Assembly (NCBI GenBank): GCA_964494625.1
Contig: CAZBRT010000001.1
Coordinates: 1 to 64,000, forward strand
Direction of reading: 5' to 3'
Length of the DNA stretch: 64,000 nucleotides
From: UBA2784 sp964494625
GTDB taxonomy: Bacteria > Pseudomonadota > Alphaproteobacteria > Micropepsales > Micropepsaceae
Both the position numbers and the translations under genes were made by a program. Below are positions 51,304 to 60,986 of the stretch, piece by piece. Every line of letters starts with the position of its first letter. Within the stretch, counting starts at the first letter, position 1. The notes below the pieces were generated by a model that worked only from the letters and a program-made list of their open reading frames with translations, made no database searches and was not told where the DNA came from.

Positions 51304-53832
51304 ATGCCGACAACGTCGCCGGGCTCACGCGATTTCATTCTCCCTCCCCGCTTTCAGGCGTGGTTTGCGGGGCGTGGCTGGTCCTTGCGCCCGCATCAGG
51401 CAGGCGTGCTGGAGGCCGTGGCGATGGGTCAGCATGTTCTGGTCACCGCCCCTACCGGCGGCGGCAAGACTTTGGCAGGTTTCCTGCCCAGCCTGATTGC
51501 GCTTGATCAGGCACGCACGCGCAATTTCCCCAAAGCGACGCGCGATCTGGCCACTTGGCGGCGCAACGCCGGAAAATCGCTGCATACGCTCTACATCTCG
51601 CCCTTGAAGGCGCTTGCGGTTGACATCGCCCGCAATCTTGAAGCCCCGGTTGCCGAGATGGGGCTTTCCGTCCGCATCGAATCCCGGACCGGCGACACGC
51701 CGGCCAGCCGTCGGGCGCGCCAGCGGCGCGATCCCCCCGACATTCTCCTGACCACGCCGGAGCAATTGTCGCTGCTTCTGGCTTCGCGCGAGGCAGCAGA
51801 TCTTTTTGCCGGGCTTTCGCTTGTTGTCATTGACGAGCTTCATGCGCTGGCCGGCACCAAGCGCGGCGATCTCCTTGCCCTTGATCTTGCCCGGCTTCTT
51901 GCCCTTGCCCCGCAAAGCCGCCGCATCGGCCTTTCGGCAACCGTTGCTGATCCCGGCCATCTGCGGCGCTGGCTGCAGCCGCAAAGCGGCAAGGACGACG
52001 CCATGGCGGCGTGGGTAACCGGACCGCAAGGCACACGGCCGCAGGTGAAGGTGCTTGCCTCCGACGAGCGCATTCCCTGGAGCGGCCATTCGACCCGCCA
52101 TGCGGTGGGCGCCATCATGGAGGCGATTGCCGGAGCAAAGCTCTCGCTCGTCTTCGTCAATACGCGGTCGCAGGCCGAATTCATTTTTCAGGAGCTCTGG
52201 CGCGCCAACGACAAGGGGCTCGCCATCGCGCTCCATCACGGCTCGCTGGATGTGGCGCAGCGGCGCAAGGTCGAGGCGGCGATGGCACGCGGCGCGCTGC
52301 GTGCCGTTGTCGCAACCTCCACGCTGGAACTCGGGATTGACTGGGGTGATGTCGATCTTGTCATCCAGGTGGGTGCGCCCAAGGGGGCAAGCCGCCTTAC
52401 CCAGCGCATCGGCCGCTCCAATCACCGTCTTGATACGCCGTCGGAGGCGCTTCTAGTGCCGTCCAACCGGCTGGAAGTGCTCGAGTGCATTGCGGCGCGC
52501 GATGCGGTCGGCGAAGGCGCACTTGATGGCGAAACCGCGCATGAGGGCGCGCTGGATGTGCTGGCGCAGCATGTGCTTGGGGCAGCGGTTGCTGCACCCT
52601 TTGATGCGGAAGCGCTTTACGCGGGCATCATCTCAACCGAACCCTATCGCCGGCTCTTGCGGGAGGAGTTTGGCCGCGTGCTCGATTTCGTGGCAACAGG
52701 CGGCTATGCGCTGCGCGCCTATGAGCGGTTCGCGCGCCTGCGCCAGATGCCGGACGGGCGCTGGCGCATTGCCAATCCGAAAGTGGCCGAACGCTATCGC
52801 CTGAACATCGGCACGATCATCGAGGCACCGCTTCTGACCGTGCGGATGATGCGCGGATCGCGCAGCCGTACCCGGGCCCATGGCGGGCGGCCCATGGGCA
52901 AGATCGAGGAATTCTATGTCGATCAGCTGGCGCCGGGCGACACGTTCCTGTTCTCGGGCGAAGTGCTGCGCTTTGAGGGTGTGGAAGGCACGGAAGCGTT
53001 CGTGACCCGCGCCACGGCGGAAGCACCCAAAGTGCCGATGTGGCAGGGCGGCAAGTTTCCGCTCTCGACCTATCTTGCGGCCCGCGTGCGCGCGATGCTG
53101 GCTGATCCGGCCAGCTGGAAGAAATTGCCGGATCAGGTGTCGCATTGGCTTTCGATCCAGCAATGGAAATCCGTGCTGCCCAAGGCTGACGAACTTCTGG
53201 TCGAGACTTTTCCACGCGGCGCCAAATCCTATCTTACCTGCTATCCGTTTGAGGGGCGGCTTGCGCACCAGACGCTGGGCATGCTCCTGACACGGCGGCT
53301 GGAGCGGCTCTCCATGCGGCCCATGGGTTTTGTCGCCAGCGAATATGCGCTCTGCGTCTGGGGGTTGCGCGACATGTCCGGGCTTTCAATGGACAGGCTG
53401 TTCGACGAAGACATGCTGGGTGATGATCTGGAAGCCTGGATTGCCGACAGCGCCATGGTGCGCCGCCAGTTCCGCAATTGTGCGGTGATTGCGGGGCTGA
53501 TCGAGCGCAAGCATCCCGGCCTGGAAAAATCCGGGCGGCAGGTGAATTTCTCGTCCGATCTCATCTTCAATGTGCTCAACGAACATGATCCGGGACATCT
53601 TCTGCTCAAGGCAGCCTACAATGATGCCACGCGGACCATGCTGGACCTGCCGCGCCTCGCAGCCATGCTGAAGCGCACGAAGGGGCGCATCGTGACGAAG
53701 CATCTCGATCAGGTGTCCCCGCTGGCCGTGCCGATGCTGCTCGAAATCGGCAAGGTGCCGATCCATGGTTCAACCGATGATGCGCTTCTGGCTGAGGCGG
53801 CCAAGGGCCTGATGGCGGAGGCAGGGGTGTGA
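51304..53832 (+). CDS. Ligase-associated DNA damage response DEXH-box helicase (Lhr-like)
   Basis: The 842-residue superfamily 2 helicase has VLVTAPTGGGKTLAGFLPSL (motif I), ILLTTPEQLSLLLASREAAD, VVIDELHALAGTKRGDLLAL (DELH), IGLSATVADP, VFVNTRSQAEFIFQELW, VVATSTLELGIDWGDVDLVI and QRIGRSNHRL, then the long Lhr C-terminal region. It belongs to the helicase type that pairs with PdeM and, in many bacteria, with an ATP-dependent ligase and an exonuclease in a repair cluster. Only PdeM follows here. The start ATG at 51304 has no strong Shine-Dalgarno. Confidence 0.93.
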   Translation: MPTTSPGSRDFILPPRFQAWFAGRGWSLRPHQAGVLEAVAMGQHVLVTAPTGGGKTLAGFLPSLIALDQARTRNFPKATRDLATWRRNAGKSLHTLYISPLKALAVDIARNLEAPVAEMGLSVRIESRTGDTPASRRARQRRDPPDILLTTPEQLSLLLASREAADLFAGLSLVVIDELHALAGTKRGDLLALDLARLLALAPQSRRIGLSATVADPGHLRRWLQPQSGKDDAMAAWVTGPQGTRPQVKVLASDERIPWSGHSTRHAVGAIMEAIAGAKLSLVFVNTRSQAEFIFQELWRANDKGLAIALHHGSLDVAQRRKVEAAMARGALRAVVATSTLELGIDWGDVDLVIQVGAPKGASRLTQRIGRSNHRLDTPSEALLVPSNRLEVLECIAARDAVGEGALDGETAHEGALDVLAQHVLGAAVAAPFDAEALYAGIISTEPYRRLLREEFGRVLDFVATGGYALRAYERFARLRQMPDGRWRIANPKVAERYRLNIGTIIEAPLLTVRMMRGSRSRTRAHGGRPMGKIEEFYVDQLAPGDTFLFSGEVLRFEGVEGTEAFVTRATAEAPKVPMWQGGKFPLSTYLAARVRAMLADPASWKKLPDQVSHWLSIQQWKSVLPKADELLVETFPRGAKSYLTCYPFEGRLAHQTLGMLLTRRLERLSMRPMGFVASEYALCVWGLRDMSGLSMDRLFDEDMLGDDLEAWIADSAMVRRQFRNCAVIAGLIERKHPGLEKSGRQVNFSSDLIFNVLNEHDPGHLLLKAAYNDATRTMLDLPRLAAMLKRTKGRIVTKHLDQVSPLAVPMLLEIGKVPIHGSTDDALLAEAAKGLMAEAGV

Positions 53833-54518
53833 GCGGCATCGCGCTTCAAGTGAACGGCGAAACACTCGTGCCCGACATCTCGGGGGCGTTGTGGTGGCCC
53901 GATGCCCAAACGCTGATTGCCTCTGACCTGCATCTCGAAAAAGGATCAGCCTTTGCCGCGCGCGGCACGCTTCTGCCGCCCTATGATAGTGTTGCGACAC
54001 TCAAACGGCTCCAGGAGGCGATCGCGCGCCGCAAGCCTGCCCACATGATCCTTGCCGGTGACAGTTTCCATGATGGCAAGGCGCTTTCGCGTATGGCGCC
54101 CGAGACCGCCGATGCGCTGAAGGCGCTACTGCTGTCGGGACCGCGCTTTACTTTCATTGCGGGCAATCATGATCCCGAGGCGTCGCTTGGCGTTGGCGCA
54201 GCAATTCTGGAAGAGTGGCGTTCGGGCGCATTGGTGATCCGCCATGAGCCGCAGTTCATGGCTGCGCATGGCGAGATTGCCGGGCACCTTCATCCTTGCG
54301 CGTCAGTTGATGTGCGCGGGCGGCGGCTCAGGCGGCGGTGTTTTGTGAGTGACGGCGTCAGGCTCGTGCTTCCCGCCTTTGGCGCCTATGCGGGCGGACT
54401 CAGCGTGTTCGATGAAGCGTTTGCGGGACTTTTTCCCGGGCCATTCGACGTGGTGATGATGGGCGAGCGCGCCCTTCACCGCTTTGGCGCCACGCAATTG
54501 GCGCGGCAGGCGGTCTGA
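53829..54518 (+). CDS. pdeM: Ligase-associated DNA damage response endonuclease PdeM
   Basis: The 229-residue calcineurin-like phosphoesterase has LIASDLHLEKGSAFAARGTL, MILAGDSFHDGKALSRMAP, FTFIAGNHDPEASLGVGAA and EIAGHLHPCASVDVRGRRLR, the four metal motifs, plus the C-terminal SDGVRLVLPAFGAYAGGL loop of PdeM. It starts with GTG and overlaps the helicase by 4 bp. The pair is the usual arrangement of this repair module; the ligase and exonuclease partners are not next to it. Confidence 0.93.
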   Translation: MSGIALQVNGETLVPDISGALWWPDAQTLIASDLHLEKGSAFAARGTLLPPYDSVATLKRLQEAIARRKPAHMILAGDSFHDGKALSRMAPETADALKALLLSGPRFTFIAGNHDPEASLGVGAAILEEWRSGALVIRHEPQFMAAHGEIAGHLHPCASVDVRGRRLRRRCFVSDGVRLVLPAFGAYAGGLSVFDEAFAGLFPGPFDVVMMGERALHRFGATQLARQAV

Positions 54519-55286
54519 TCACCGCTCGCGGAAGAGTGTTGCGGCCATCCAGCCGATTGCAATCGCCATCAGGACGGCGGCAAGCCCGTAGAGGATCGTG
54601 TTTTCATGCGCGAACTCGAAGAGCCAGCGCTCAAGGCCGGATTTGTCCACATAGATCGGCGCGGAGTAGGCGCTGATCACCTGACCGTTGCGGAAGAGAT
54701 AAACCTCGGCGCGGTAATTGCCGATGGGAACCGAAGCGGGCATGGCCACGCGTGTCTGAAACAAGGAGCCGCCGGTCAGGATGATGTCATTCGTCGTTGC
54801 GGCATATAGACCTTCGCTGGTGGCCAGGCGGATCGCAGCTGCGGCATATCTGGATATCCCGGCGGCATCGGTCCTTTCATCAACGGCCTTGAAGGGAAGA
54901 TTGCCGGGGCCGATCTGGTAGCGCTGAAGGACGGCGGGTGCCGCGATCTCGTTCAGGGGCCGGGTGCTTGCGACGTGATAGAAGGCCGGCATGGCTGAAA
55001 AGGTCACGGCGTCCGTGTTCACCCACAGGCCCACGACCGATGCTTTCTCACGCACGGTCATGGCAGCACCAGGGCCGCGCACCACGATCACGATGTCGCG
55101 CCCCTCGGCGGTCAACACATCGTCGGTCGCTTCGACCGCGCCAAAGAGCACAAGCTCGGTTCCGGTGAAGCTCGACGAGATGCGCACATAGTCGCTCGAG
55201 AGCCCGACGATCAGCGATTCAGCCGCCAGGACAGGCGCGGATGCTGAAAGCATCCCTGCAAACAGGAAGGGGAGAAGCCGCCTCAT
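54519..55286 (-). CDS. TIGR02186 family protein
   Basis: The 255-residue protein has a signal peptide (RRLLPFLFAGMLSASAPVLA), a beta-rich periplasmic domain (AESLIVGLSSDYVRISSSFT, TELVLFGAVEATDDVLTAEG, DIVIVVRGPGAAMTVREKAS) and one C-terminal membrane helix (ILYGLAAVLMAIAIGWMAAT). It is coupled with a TSUP transporter by 4 bp, the usual setting for TIGR02186 proteins in Rhizobiales. A role with the transporter is likely; the substrate is unknown. Confidence 0.9.
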   Translation of the reverse strand: MRRLLPFLFAGMLSASAPVLAAESLIVGLSSDYVRISSSFTGTELVLFGAVEATDDVLTAEGRDIVIVVRGPGAAMTVREKASVVGLWVNTDAVTFSAMPAFYHVASTRPLNEIAAPAVLQRYQIGPGNLPFKAVDERTDAAGISRYAAAAIRLATSEGLYAATTNDIILTGGSLFQTRVAMPASVPIGNYRAEVYLFRNGQVISAYSAPIYVDKSGLERWLFEFAHENTILYGLAAVLMAIAIGWMAATLFRER

Positions 55287-56206
55287 GGGGGTGCCCCCAT
55301 GATGAGCGAGAAGGGGTCATCAGGCGGCACGAAAAGATCAAAGGCAAGGCGCAGCGCCACGCCGACGACCAGAAGTGCGAGCAACAACCGCAATTCCTCG
55401 TTGCGCAGGCGCGCGCCCATCTGCGAACCGAACTGCACGCCGATGGCGCCGCTGGTCATCAAGAGTGCTGCCAGCAGAAGATCAACCGTCTGGTTGTTGA
55501 CGGCATGAAGGAATGTCGTCAGTGCGACGGTGAAGAGGATCTGGGCATGGCTCGTGCCTGTCACCACACCTGCAGGCATGCGCAGGAGATAGATCATGGC
55601 GGGCACCATGATGAAGCCGCCGCCGACGCCAAGCACCGCCGCCAGAATGCCGGTAAAGAAGCCGAGCGCCATCGGCGGCAATGCGCTGACATAGAGCCTG
55701 GAGACATAGAACCGCATCTTGAACGGCAACCCATGCAGCCATGAATGATGCGACTTTGCGCGCGCGCGCGGTGCAAGACCCCGGCGCTGGCGCGAAAGCG
55801 TGCGGATGCTTTCACTCAGCATCAGGGCGCCGATCGACCCCAGAAGCACGACATAAGAGAGCGAGACGACAAGATCGATCTGGCCGTAATCCTGAAGGAT
55901 GCGGAAGATGACAACGCCGACGCCCGAGCCCGCAAAGCCGCCGATCACCATCACACCGGCCATGCGCAGATCAACCGCGCCGCGCCGCAATTGTGCCATC
56001 ACACCGGAAACGGACGAGGCCAGCACGTGGCTTGAGCCGGTTGCAACGGCAACGGCGGGCGGAATGCCGGTAAAGATCAGGAATGGCGTCATCAGGAAGC
56101 CGCCGCCCACGCCGAACATGCCTGACAAGAATCCCACGGCGCCGCCCATCGCGATGATGAGCAGCACGTCCACCGAAATTTCAGCGATGGGAAGATAGAT
56201 CTGCAT
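55283..56206 (-). CDS. TSUP family (TauE/SafE) sulfur-compound exporter
   Basis: The 307-residue TSUP transporter (from the ATG at 56206) has about eight membrane helices in two repeats, each with the family Gly motif: GFLSGMFGVGGGFLMTPFLI and FTGILAAVLGVGGGFIMVPA. TauE/SafE proteins export sulfite, sulfoacetate or other small organic anions. The start MQIYLPIAEISV is the usual one in the family; an ATG at 56272 would add 22 residues. It overlaps the TIGR02186 gene by 4 bp. Confidence 0.9.
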   Translation of the reverse strand: MQIYLPIAEISVDVLLIIAMGGAVGFLSGMFGVGGGFLMTPFLIFTGIPPAVAVATGSSHVLASSVSGVMAQLRRGAVDLRMAGVMVIGGFAGSGVGVVIFRILQDYGQIDLVVSLSYVVLLGSIGALMLSESIRTLSRQRRGLAPRARAKSHHSWLHGLPFKMRFYVSRLYVSALPPMALGFFTGILAAVLGVGGGFIMVPAMIYLLRMPAGVVTGTSHAQILFTVALTTFLHAVNNQTVDLLLAALLMTSGAIGVQFGSQMGARLRNEELRLLLALLVVGVALRLAFDLFVPPDDPFSLIMGAPP

Positions 56207-56380
56207 CGATGCGGCTGACAGCCAAAGAAGCGGGTGGTGCGTTTCTACTCCCGCAACGCCCTGAAAAGCCATAAGGCGTTCAAGCGCGGGGTCCAGAAGC
56301 TATCTGGGTCTGAAGATGGTTAGCAGGCTCGCCTCCCCCGCCTCCTTCTCCGCGACAACCCGATCAGTCCGTCAAGGCGA

Positions 56381-59149
56381 TCAGCTGGTGAAAACGGGTG
56401 CCTCGTTGGCCGCCGGGTTCATGGGCTTGGGCCGGAAGCGTTCGGCCAAAGCGCGGGCCTTGGTGAGATCGTCGGCGGAAAGCTTCTGCTCGATTGCAGC
56501 CACGCGGGCGCGGGCATCGGCATCGCCCTGGGCGGCGGCGGCGGCATACCAGCGATAGGCCTCGATCAGGTCAGGCTGAATGCCGAGGCCGCGCTCGAAC
56601 AGGATGGCCAGGTTGAACTGGCTGTCCTTCAGGCCCAATTCGGCGCCGGCCTGGAACCAGCGGGCGGCCTGGGCGTAGTCCGGCTGGCCGGACGACCCGT
56701 CGGCATAGATGACGGCGAGGTTGTGCATGGCCTTGCGGTTGCCGGCGCGGGCGGCACGCTCGTACCACTCCATGGCTGTGCCCAGATCGCGCGAGACGCC
56801 CTTGCCGCGCTCGAAGAGCACGCCCATGCGGTATTGCGCGATCGGCAGGCCCTGGTCAGCCGATTTGGCAATCCATTCGGCCGCCTTCACGTCGTCCTGC
56901 GGCACGCCCTCGCCTTCGGCAAAACGCAGGCCGTAGAGATATTGCGCCTTGGCGTCGCCGCGCTCGGCGGCGCGGATCAGCGCCTCAAGCACGCTTGGCG
57001 CGACGACCGGCGGGGGTGCCTCACTGACGGGCAACTCAGCAGCGGGCGGCGTGGTAACGGGCGGCGCGGTGACGGGCGGAACGAGCGGCGTGGGGCCGGG
57101 TTCCATCTCGGGCAGCGTCGCAACAGTTTCTTCCGGCTCGCGCGGCGGCAAGGACGTGACCGGAGCTTCTGTCGATTCGGGTGGCGGCACAGTGACGGGC
57201 GCGCCGGTTGTGACGGGCGGCGGCAACTCACTGAAGGGCGCATCGCTGCTGGTTGTCCCTGTACCCGGTGCGCCTTCGATCAGATCACCGATGCTGGTAC
57301 CGGGTGCCGGGCGATTGCCATCCCCGCCGTTGAGATTGAGGAGGACATAAAGCCCACCAATGAAAACGACGAGTCCGGCGGCGATCAGTGCAATGCGCAG
57401 CGTGCCGGATTTTTCGCGCACGGCACCTGCAGTCGCGGCGCGATCCTGCAGCGCCTTGGCGGCGATCTGTGCGTCACCCTGCGCTGCGGCCTGTGCGGCG
57501 CGACGGGCAGCCGCGATGAAATCGTCGGTGCGGCGCGGCTGGGGCTCGGGCTCGGGGTCCGGCAGGATGATGCCGTCGGGCTCCTGCTGTCCCGGATAGC
57601 CCATGTTGCCAGGCTGCGGCCCCATTTGGGGACCAAAGGCGGGCGGCAGATCGCCACGCGGCGGCGGGGGATCAAAGGGCGATGGCCCTGCTGGCGGGAA
57701 CGGGCTTGGATAGGCATTGGGCGAACGCGGCGGGCCCTGTTCGCGCAATCCGGGTTCACGTGATCCGGGACCGGGAGGGGGGGGCGCCAACTCACCGCGC
57801 GCCATTTCCATGCGCGGCGGTTCGGACCGCGAAAGATCCGCAGGAACGCCGTGAGGAATTGCGTTGGCAAAGCCGGGAGCGCGGGGCGCGGCCTCGATCG
57901 TTTCCATCCGCTTCAGGATCGATTCAACCGTTGCCTGCAGTTGCTGGAGCGCATCACGCGTGCGCTTGTCGGACGTCTCGATCCGCGTTCCCAGCCCGCG
58001 CAGCGCCTGTTCGGCGGCGGCGCTGTTGTCGCCCTGCTTCTTTTCAGCCGAGGCAAATTGCTGGCTGAGGAGTTCGACCTGTTCTTCGATGGCTTCAAAG
58101 CGGCCTGCGGGCGCTTCGGCCGGACGGGCTGCCACATCAAGGCGCGCATTCAGCGTTGCCAGCTGCTCATCAAGGCGGGCGCGGCCATCGGCATCGCGCT
58201 GGGCGGCGCCATCCATGCGGGCGCCGAGTTCACGCATCGCCTGACGCAGATCATGGTCGAGACGTTTGAGGTCAGCATCGATGCGGGTCGCGTCGGCATC
58301 AGCCTTGGTGGTACGCGCATCGTTGTTGCGCTTGTCTGCCTCGATCCGCTGGGCGATGCGCTGGATCGCTTCCTTGATGCCGCCCTGCGTCTCGCGCTCG
58401 CGCGCTTCAAGGGCCGAAACCTTGCCCTCGATGTCCTTGAGCTTGCGGTCATCAAAGGCATTGAGGCGCTCGGACAGCCCCGAGATCGAGAACGACACCG
58501 CACCGGCGGCTTCAGCGCTGCGGCGCTCGGCCCGCTCGACCTGCGCCTGGATGGCGGCGATCTGTGCGGTCAGCGTGTGTTCCAGCGCCTTGACCGCTTC
58601 GCGGCTTGAGCCGTTGGTCAGGCCTGTTTCAACCTGCGCCAGCCGGTCGGACAGCGCCTTGACCGTCTTGTCGATATTGCCGATGGCACCTGCCTGCTCG
58701 CGGCTGGTCGCGTTCATGGCCTCGGCTGCCGCGTTCATCGCGGTCTCCGAGAGCGCCTTCATGCGCTCGGATGAATCAAGCCGGTGTGCCAGCGCCGCCA
58801 TGGCCCGGTCGATCTTGGCAATCGCATCGTGGGTGCGGTTTTCGGCATTCGAGAGCTTGCTGCCGATGTCGCCATATTCGGCGGTCATCGGTCGCATCTC
58901 GCCCCTGAACTCGGGCTGCGCATTGGCAGGTCGCACGCGGTTCCAACCGGATTCCATGCGGTCGGGCCGCTCAGCAGCGAATTGGTCGGCGTTCTGGGCT
59001 TCCGCCATGGCGTCGGCGGGCACGTTCTCAAAAACGATATGGCTCAACCATTCGTGCAAGGACATGCCTGCACGTTGCGCTGCGATTCGAGCTGCTTCGC
59101 GGGCTTCGGGCGAAAGCCCTGCCACGCTCCACGGCACGCCGGATCTCAT
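56381..59149 (-). CDS. PodJ-like polarity/localisation factor with Sel1 repeats
   Basis: The 922-residue protein has a short N-terminal Arc/MetJ-like segment (VPWSVAGLSPEAREAARIAA, GMSLHEWLSHIVF), a long coiled-coil region (about 100-410), a Pro-rich linker (450-560), one membrane helix (about 608-628, LRIALIAAGLVVFIGGLYVL), a second Pro/Thr-rich stretch, and four to five Sel1-type repeats (AKAQYLYGLRFAEGEGVPQD, AQYRMGVLFERGKGVSRDLG). This matches PodJ/localisation factors of Caulobacterales and Rhizobiales, which place polar organelles and affect adhesion. ATG 59149 is used; a GTG three codons upstream is an alternative. Confidence 0.85.
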   Translation of the reverse strand: MRSGVPWSVAGLSPEAREAARIAAQRAGMSLHEWLSHIVFENVPADAMAEAQNADQFAAERPDRMESGWNRVRPANAQPEFRGEMRPMTAEYGDIGSKLSNAENRTHDAIAKIDRAMAALAHRLDSSERMKALSETAMNAAAEAMNATSREQAGAIGNIDKTVKALSDRLAQVETGLTNGSSREAVKALEHTLTAQIAAIQAQVERAERRSAEAAGAVSFSISGLSERLNAFDDRKLKDIEGKVSALEARERETQGGIKEAIQRIAQRIEADKRNNDARTTKADADATRIDADLKRLDHDLRQAMRELGARMDGAAQRDADGRARLDEQLATLNARLDVAARPAEAPAGRFEAIEEQVELLSQQFASAEKKQGDNSAAAEQALRGLGTRIETSDKRTRDALQQLQATVESILKRMETIEAAPRAPGFANAIPHGVPADLSRSEPPRMEMARGELAPPPPGPGSREPGLREQGPPRSPNAYPSPFPPAGPSPFDPPPPRGDLPPAFGPQMGPQPGNMGYPGQQEPDGIILPDPEPEPQPRRTDDFIAAARRAAQAAAQGDAQIAAKALQDRAATAGAVREKSGTLRIALIAAGLVVFIGGLYVLLNLNGGDGNRPAPGTSIGDLIEGAPGTGTTSSDAPFSELPPPVTTGAPVTVPPPESTEAPVTSLPPREPEETVATLPEMEPGPTPLVPPVTAPPVTTPPAAELPVSEAPPPVVAPSVLEALIRAAERGDAKAQYLYGLRFAEGEGVPQDDVKAAEWIAKSADQGLPIAQYRMGVLFERGKGVSRDLGTAMEWYERAARAGNRKAMHNLAVIYADGSSGQPDYAQAARWFQAGAELGLKDSQFNLAILFERGLGIQPDLIEAYRWYAAAAAQGDADARARVAAIEQKLSADDLTKARALAERFRPKPMNPAANEAPVFTS

Positions 59150-59372
59150 GCGAATCACAATGGTTAAGGCCCCAAAAGACGTTATATGCCATCAAATCTT
59201 GTGCAAGGAAAACCACCCTGCCCCAAGGGGTTGTGGATCAAGGCTGCAGGCAGGAAATGGCGATCCCGAAAGTGGCCCGCCCGGACATAGGGTCAGGGAG
59301 GGGCTCCCCATCCTTTCCCAGCGTAGTTAATGCCGGGTAAAGGCGGCCCTCTTGACCGGTCAATAAGGTGGT

Positions 59373-60062
59373 TCAGCCCCGCGGCATATGCGGGAAAGTG
59401 CCCTCGCGCATCCGCCAAAGCACATTGTCGAAGGTCGGCAGCGCATCGGGCCGCATGCGTTCGACCGCGCCCCGCACGCGCGCCGTTTCGGCCTCATCCA
59501 TCTCCATCACCATGTAACAGAGATAGTTCATCGCCTGCCCGGGTGACGTGTATTGCAAAAAGAGGTTCACTTCCTCGTCCAGCAATTGCCCATAAGACGG
59601 ACCTTCGCCGCTGTAGAAGGCCAGGAACTCCACGCGGCGCGAGATGATCGGATATTCCAGCCGTCCAAAGGCGCGCGCATGGGCAAACGCCTTCTTCACC
59701 TCGTCATCAAGGGGCGGCAGGCGGTCGATGCGGTTCCGGCGCGCGACGGCATCGGCCAATGTCATCCAGCCATCGGCATTGATCGGGTTGCGGGCGATCT
59801 CGTGGCGGGCAAGGGCGGCCAGCACACACGCGGCATTGCGGTAGGCGACTTCATCCTGGGCCTCGGCCGCCGCGTTCAAAGCCCCGAATGCCCGGCCACG
59901 GGCGACGCGGAACAGGCCGCCGGGAATGGTCACATCCGCAGCCCCGCATTCGGCGGCTGCCACGCGATTGGTGCCGGCAAGCCCCGTCAGCCGGACGAAC
60001 CCCGTCGCCATCGTGATCGCAGAGAGCGCGATGAGCGCCATCATGGTTTTGCTGTTTCTCAT
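59373..60062 (-). CDS. Hypothetical exported or membrane-anchored helical protein
   Basis: No named family is recognised. The 229-residue product starts with one hydrophobic segment (about 7-30, MMALIALSAITMATGFVRLT), probably an uncleaved anchor or signal peptide. The rest is alpha-helical with TPR-like character: NAACVLAALARHEIARNPIN, WMTLADAVARRNRID, FAHARAFGRLEYPIISRRVE. It overlaps the dioxygenase gene by 4 bp, so it is co-translated with it, and both are divergent from the acyltransferase/sugar transferase genes. It may assist the same polysaccharide locus. Confidence 0.6.
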   Translation of the reverse strand: MRNSKTMMALIALSAITMATGFVRLTGLAGTNRVAAAECGAADVTIPGGLFRVARGRAFGALNAAAEAQDEVAYRNAACVLAALARHEIARNPINADGWMTLADAVARRNRIDRLPPLDDEVKKAFAHARAFGRLEYPIISRRVEFLAFYSGEGPSYGQLLDEEVNLFLQYTSPGQAMNYLCYMVMEMDEAETARVRGAVERMRPDALPTFDNVLWRMREGTFPHMPRG

Positions 60063-60967
60063 GCGACATAGATGCGGTTGCAGTAGGGATCAGCACCTGA
60101 CGGCAAGGCCTGCCTTGGCAGAATGGGGCGTTTGGGACCGTAGATCACGGGCCGGAGCGAGTAGAAGACCTGGAAGATGAGCCGCGGGGTCGTGGCAACG
60201 GGCAGGCCCCGGTGGAGACCATAGGTCTTTTCCAAGAATGATGTACCTGCCGGGCCGACGAAGCGCATTTCGCGCTCCGTACCGAATACTTCATGCACTT
60301 CATTGTCCTGGTAACGGCGGATATTTGTCAGGCGGCCATCGCGGTGCGAGCCGCGGATGAAAAGATGCGGACCCGCCGTCTCGTCAACATCGGTGAGATA
60401 GAGGAAATATTTCACCCAATCGAGATCATCGACATCGCGATGGTAATTTTCCGCGTGCTGCGCCGTGCCGTCGCCCGCAGGCAATGACCACCATGCGCTC
60501 ATGGCACTGATCAGCGGCTTGGCACCCAGATCGCGCGCGGCCAAGGCGAGCAGTTGCGGATGGTTTGCAATCGTCAGCGCGTGCGGCGCGCGCGCCACGG
60601 TTTCGAGCGGAAAAAACGCGACGTGCGTTCCCTTCGGTGCATCTGCGGGAGCGACAAAATTGCCAAGTTCGGGCCGATAGGGATCAGCGCATCTCTCGAC
60701 CGAAAAATAGGCGCGCATGTCGCCGACGACATTGGCGCCCGCGATGCCGGGCGTCATCACAAAGCCGTCGCGCGCCAGCGCATCGGCCATGGCCTGCGTG
60801 TCCGGCGTCACGGTCAGGTCTGCTTTGGGCATCGAAGCCGCAAAGGACGCAGCCTTTGCCGCACGCAATGCCGGATCACCGGTGCGGCGCTGGATGAAAT
60901 GGCGGCGGTAGCGGCCATCGGTGACCGTATGATACAAAGTCCGCAGATGTGCCAGTTTCAGGGGCAT
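60059..60967 (-). CDS. Phytanoyl-CoA dioxygenase-like Fe(II)/2-oxoglutarate oxygenase
   Basis: The 302-residue protein matches the PhyH group: NYHRDVDDLDWVKYFLYLTD contains an HxD metal motif (HRD), and AGPHLFIRGSHRDG continues the sheet. A distal His is likely in EKTYGLHRGLP, and the 2-oxoglutarate Arg is in TTPRLIFQVFY. Such enzymes hydroxylate small molecules, lipids or sugars. The ATG at 60967 is used; the upstream TTG at 61024 would overlap the divergent gene. The substrate may be the glycan or its lipid carrier, by context only. Confidence 0.78.
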   Translation of the reverse strand: MPLKLAHLRTLYHTVTDGRYRRHFIQRRTGDPALRAAKAASFAASMPKADLTVTPDTQAMADALARDGFVMTPGIAGANVVGDMRAYFSVERCADPYRPELGNFVAPADAPKGTHVAFFPLETVARAPHALTIANHPQLLALAARDLGAKPLISAMSAWWSLPAGDGTAQHAENYHRDVDDLDWVKYFLYLTDVDETAGPHLFIRGSHRDGRLTNIRRYQDNEVHEVFGTEREMRFVGPAGTSFLEKTYGLHRGLPVATTPRLIFQVFYSLRPVIYGPKRPILPRQALPSGADPYCNRIYVA

Positions 60968-60986
60968 CGCCAATCTTGCTTCAGAG

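Noticed and set aside
56723..57763. Long plus-strand ORF (346 residues) opposite the PodJ-like gene
   Set aside because: Its Gly/Arg-rich composition is what the antisense of a Pro/Ala/Thr-rich coding region gives; no domain visible.
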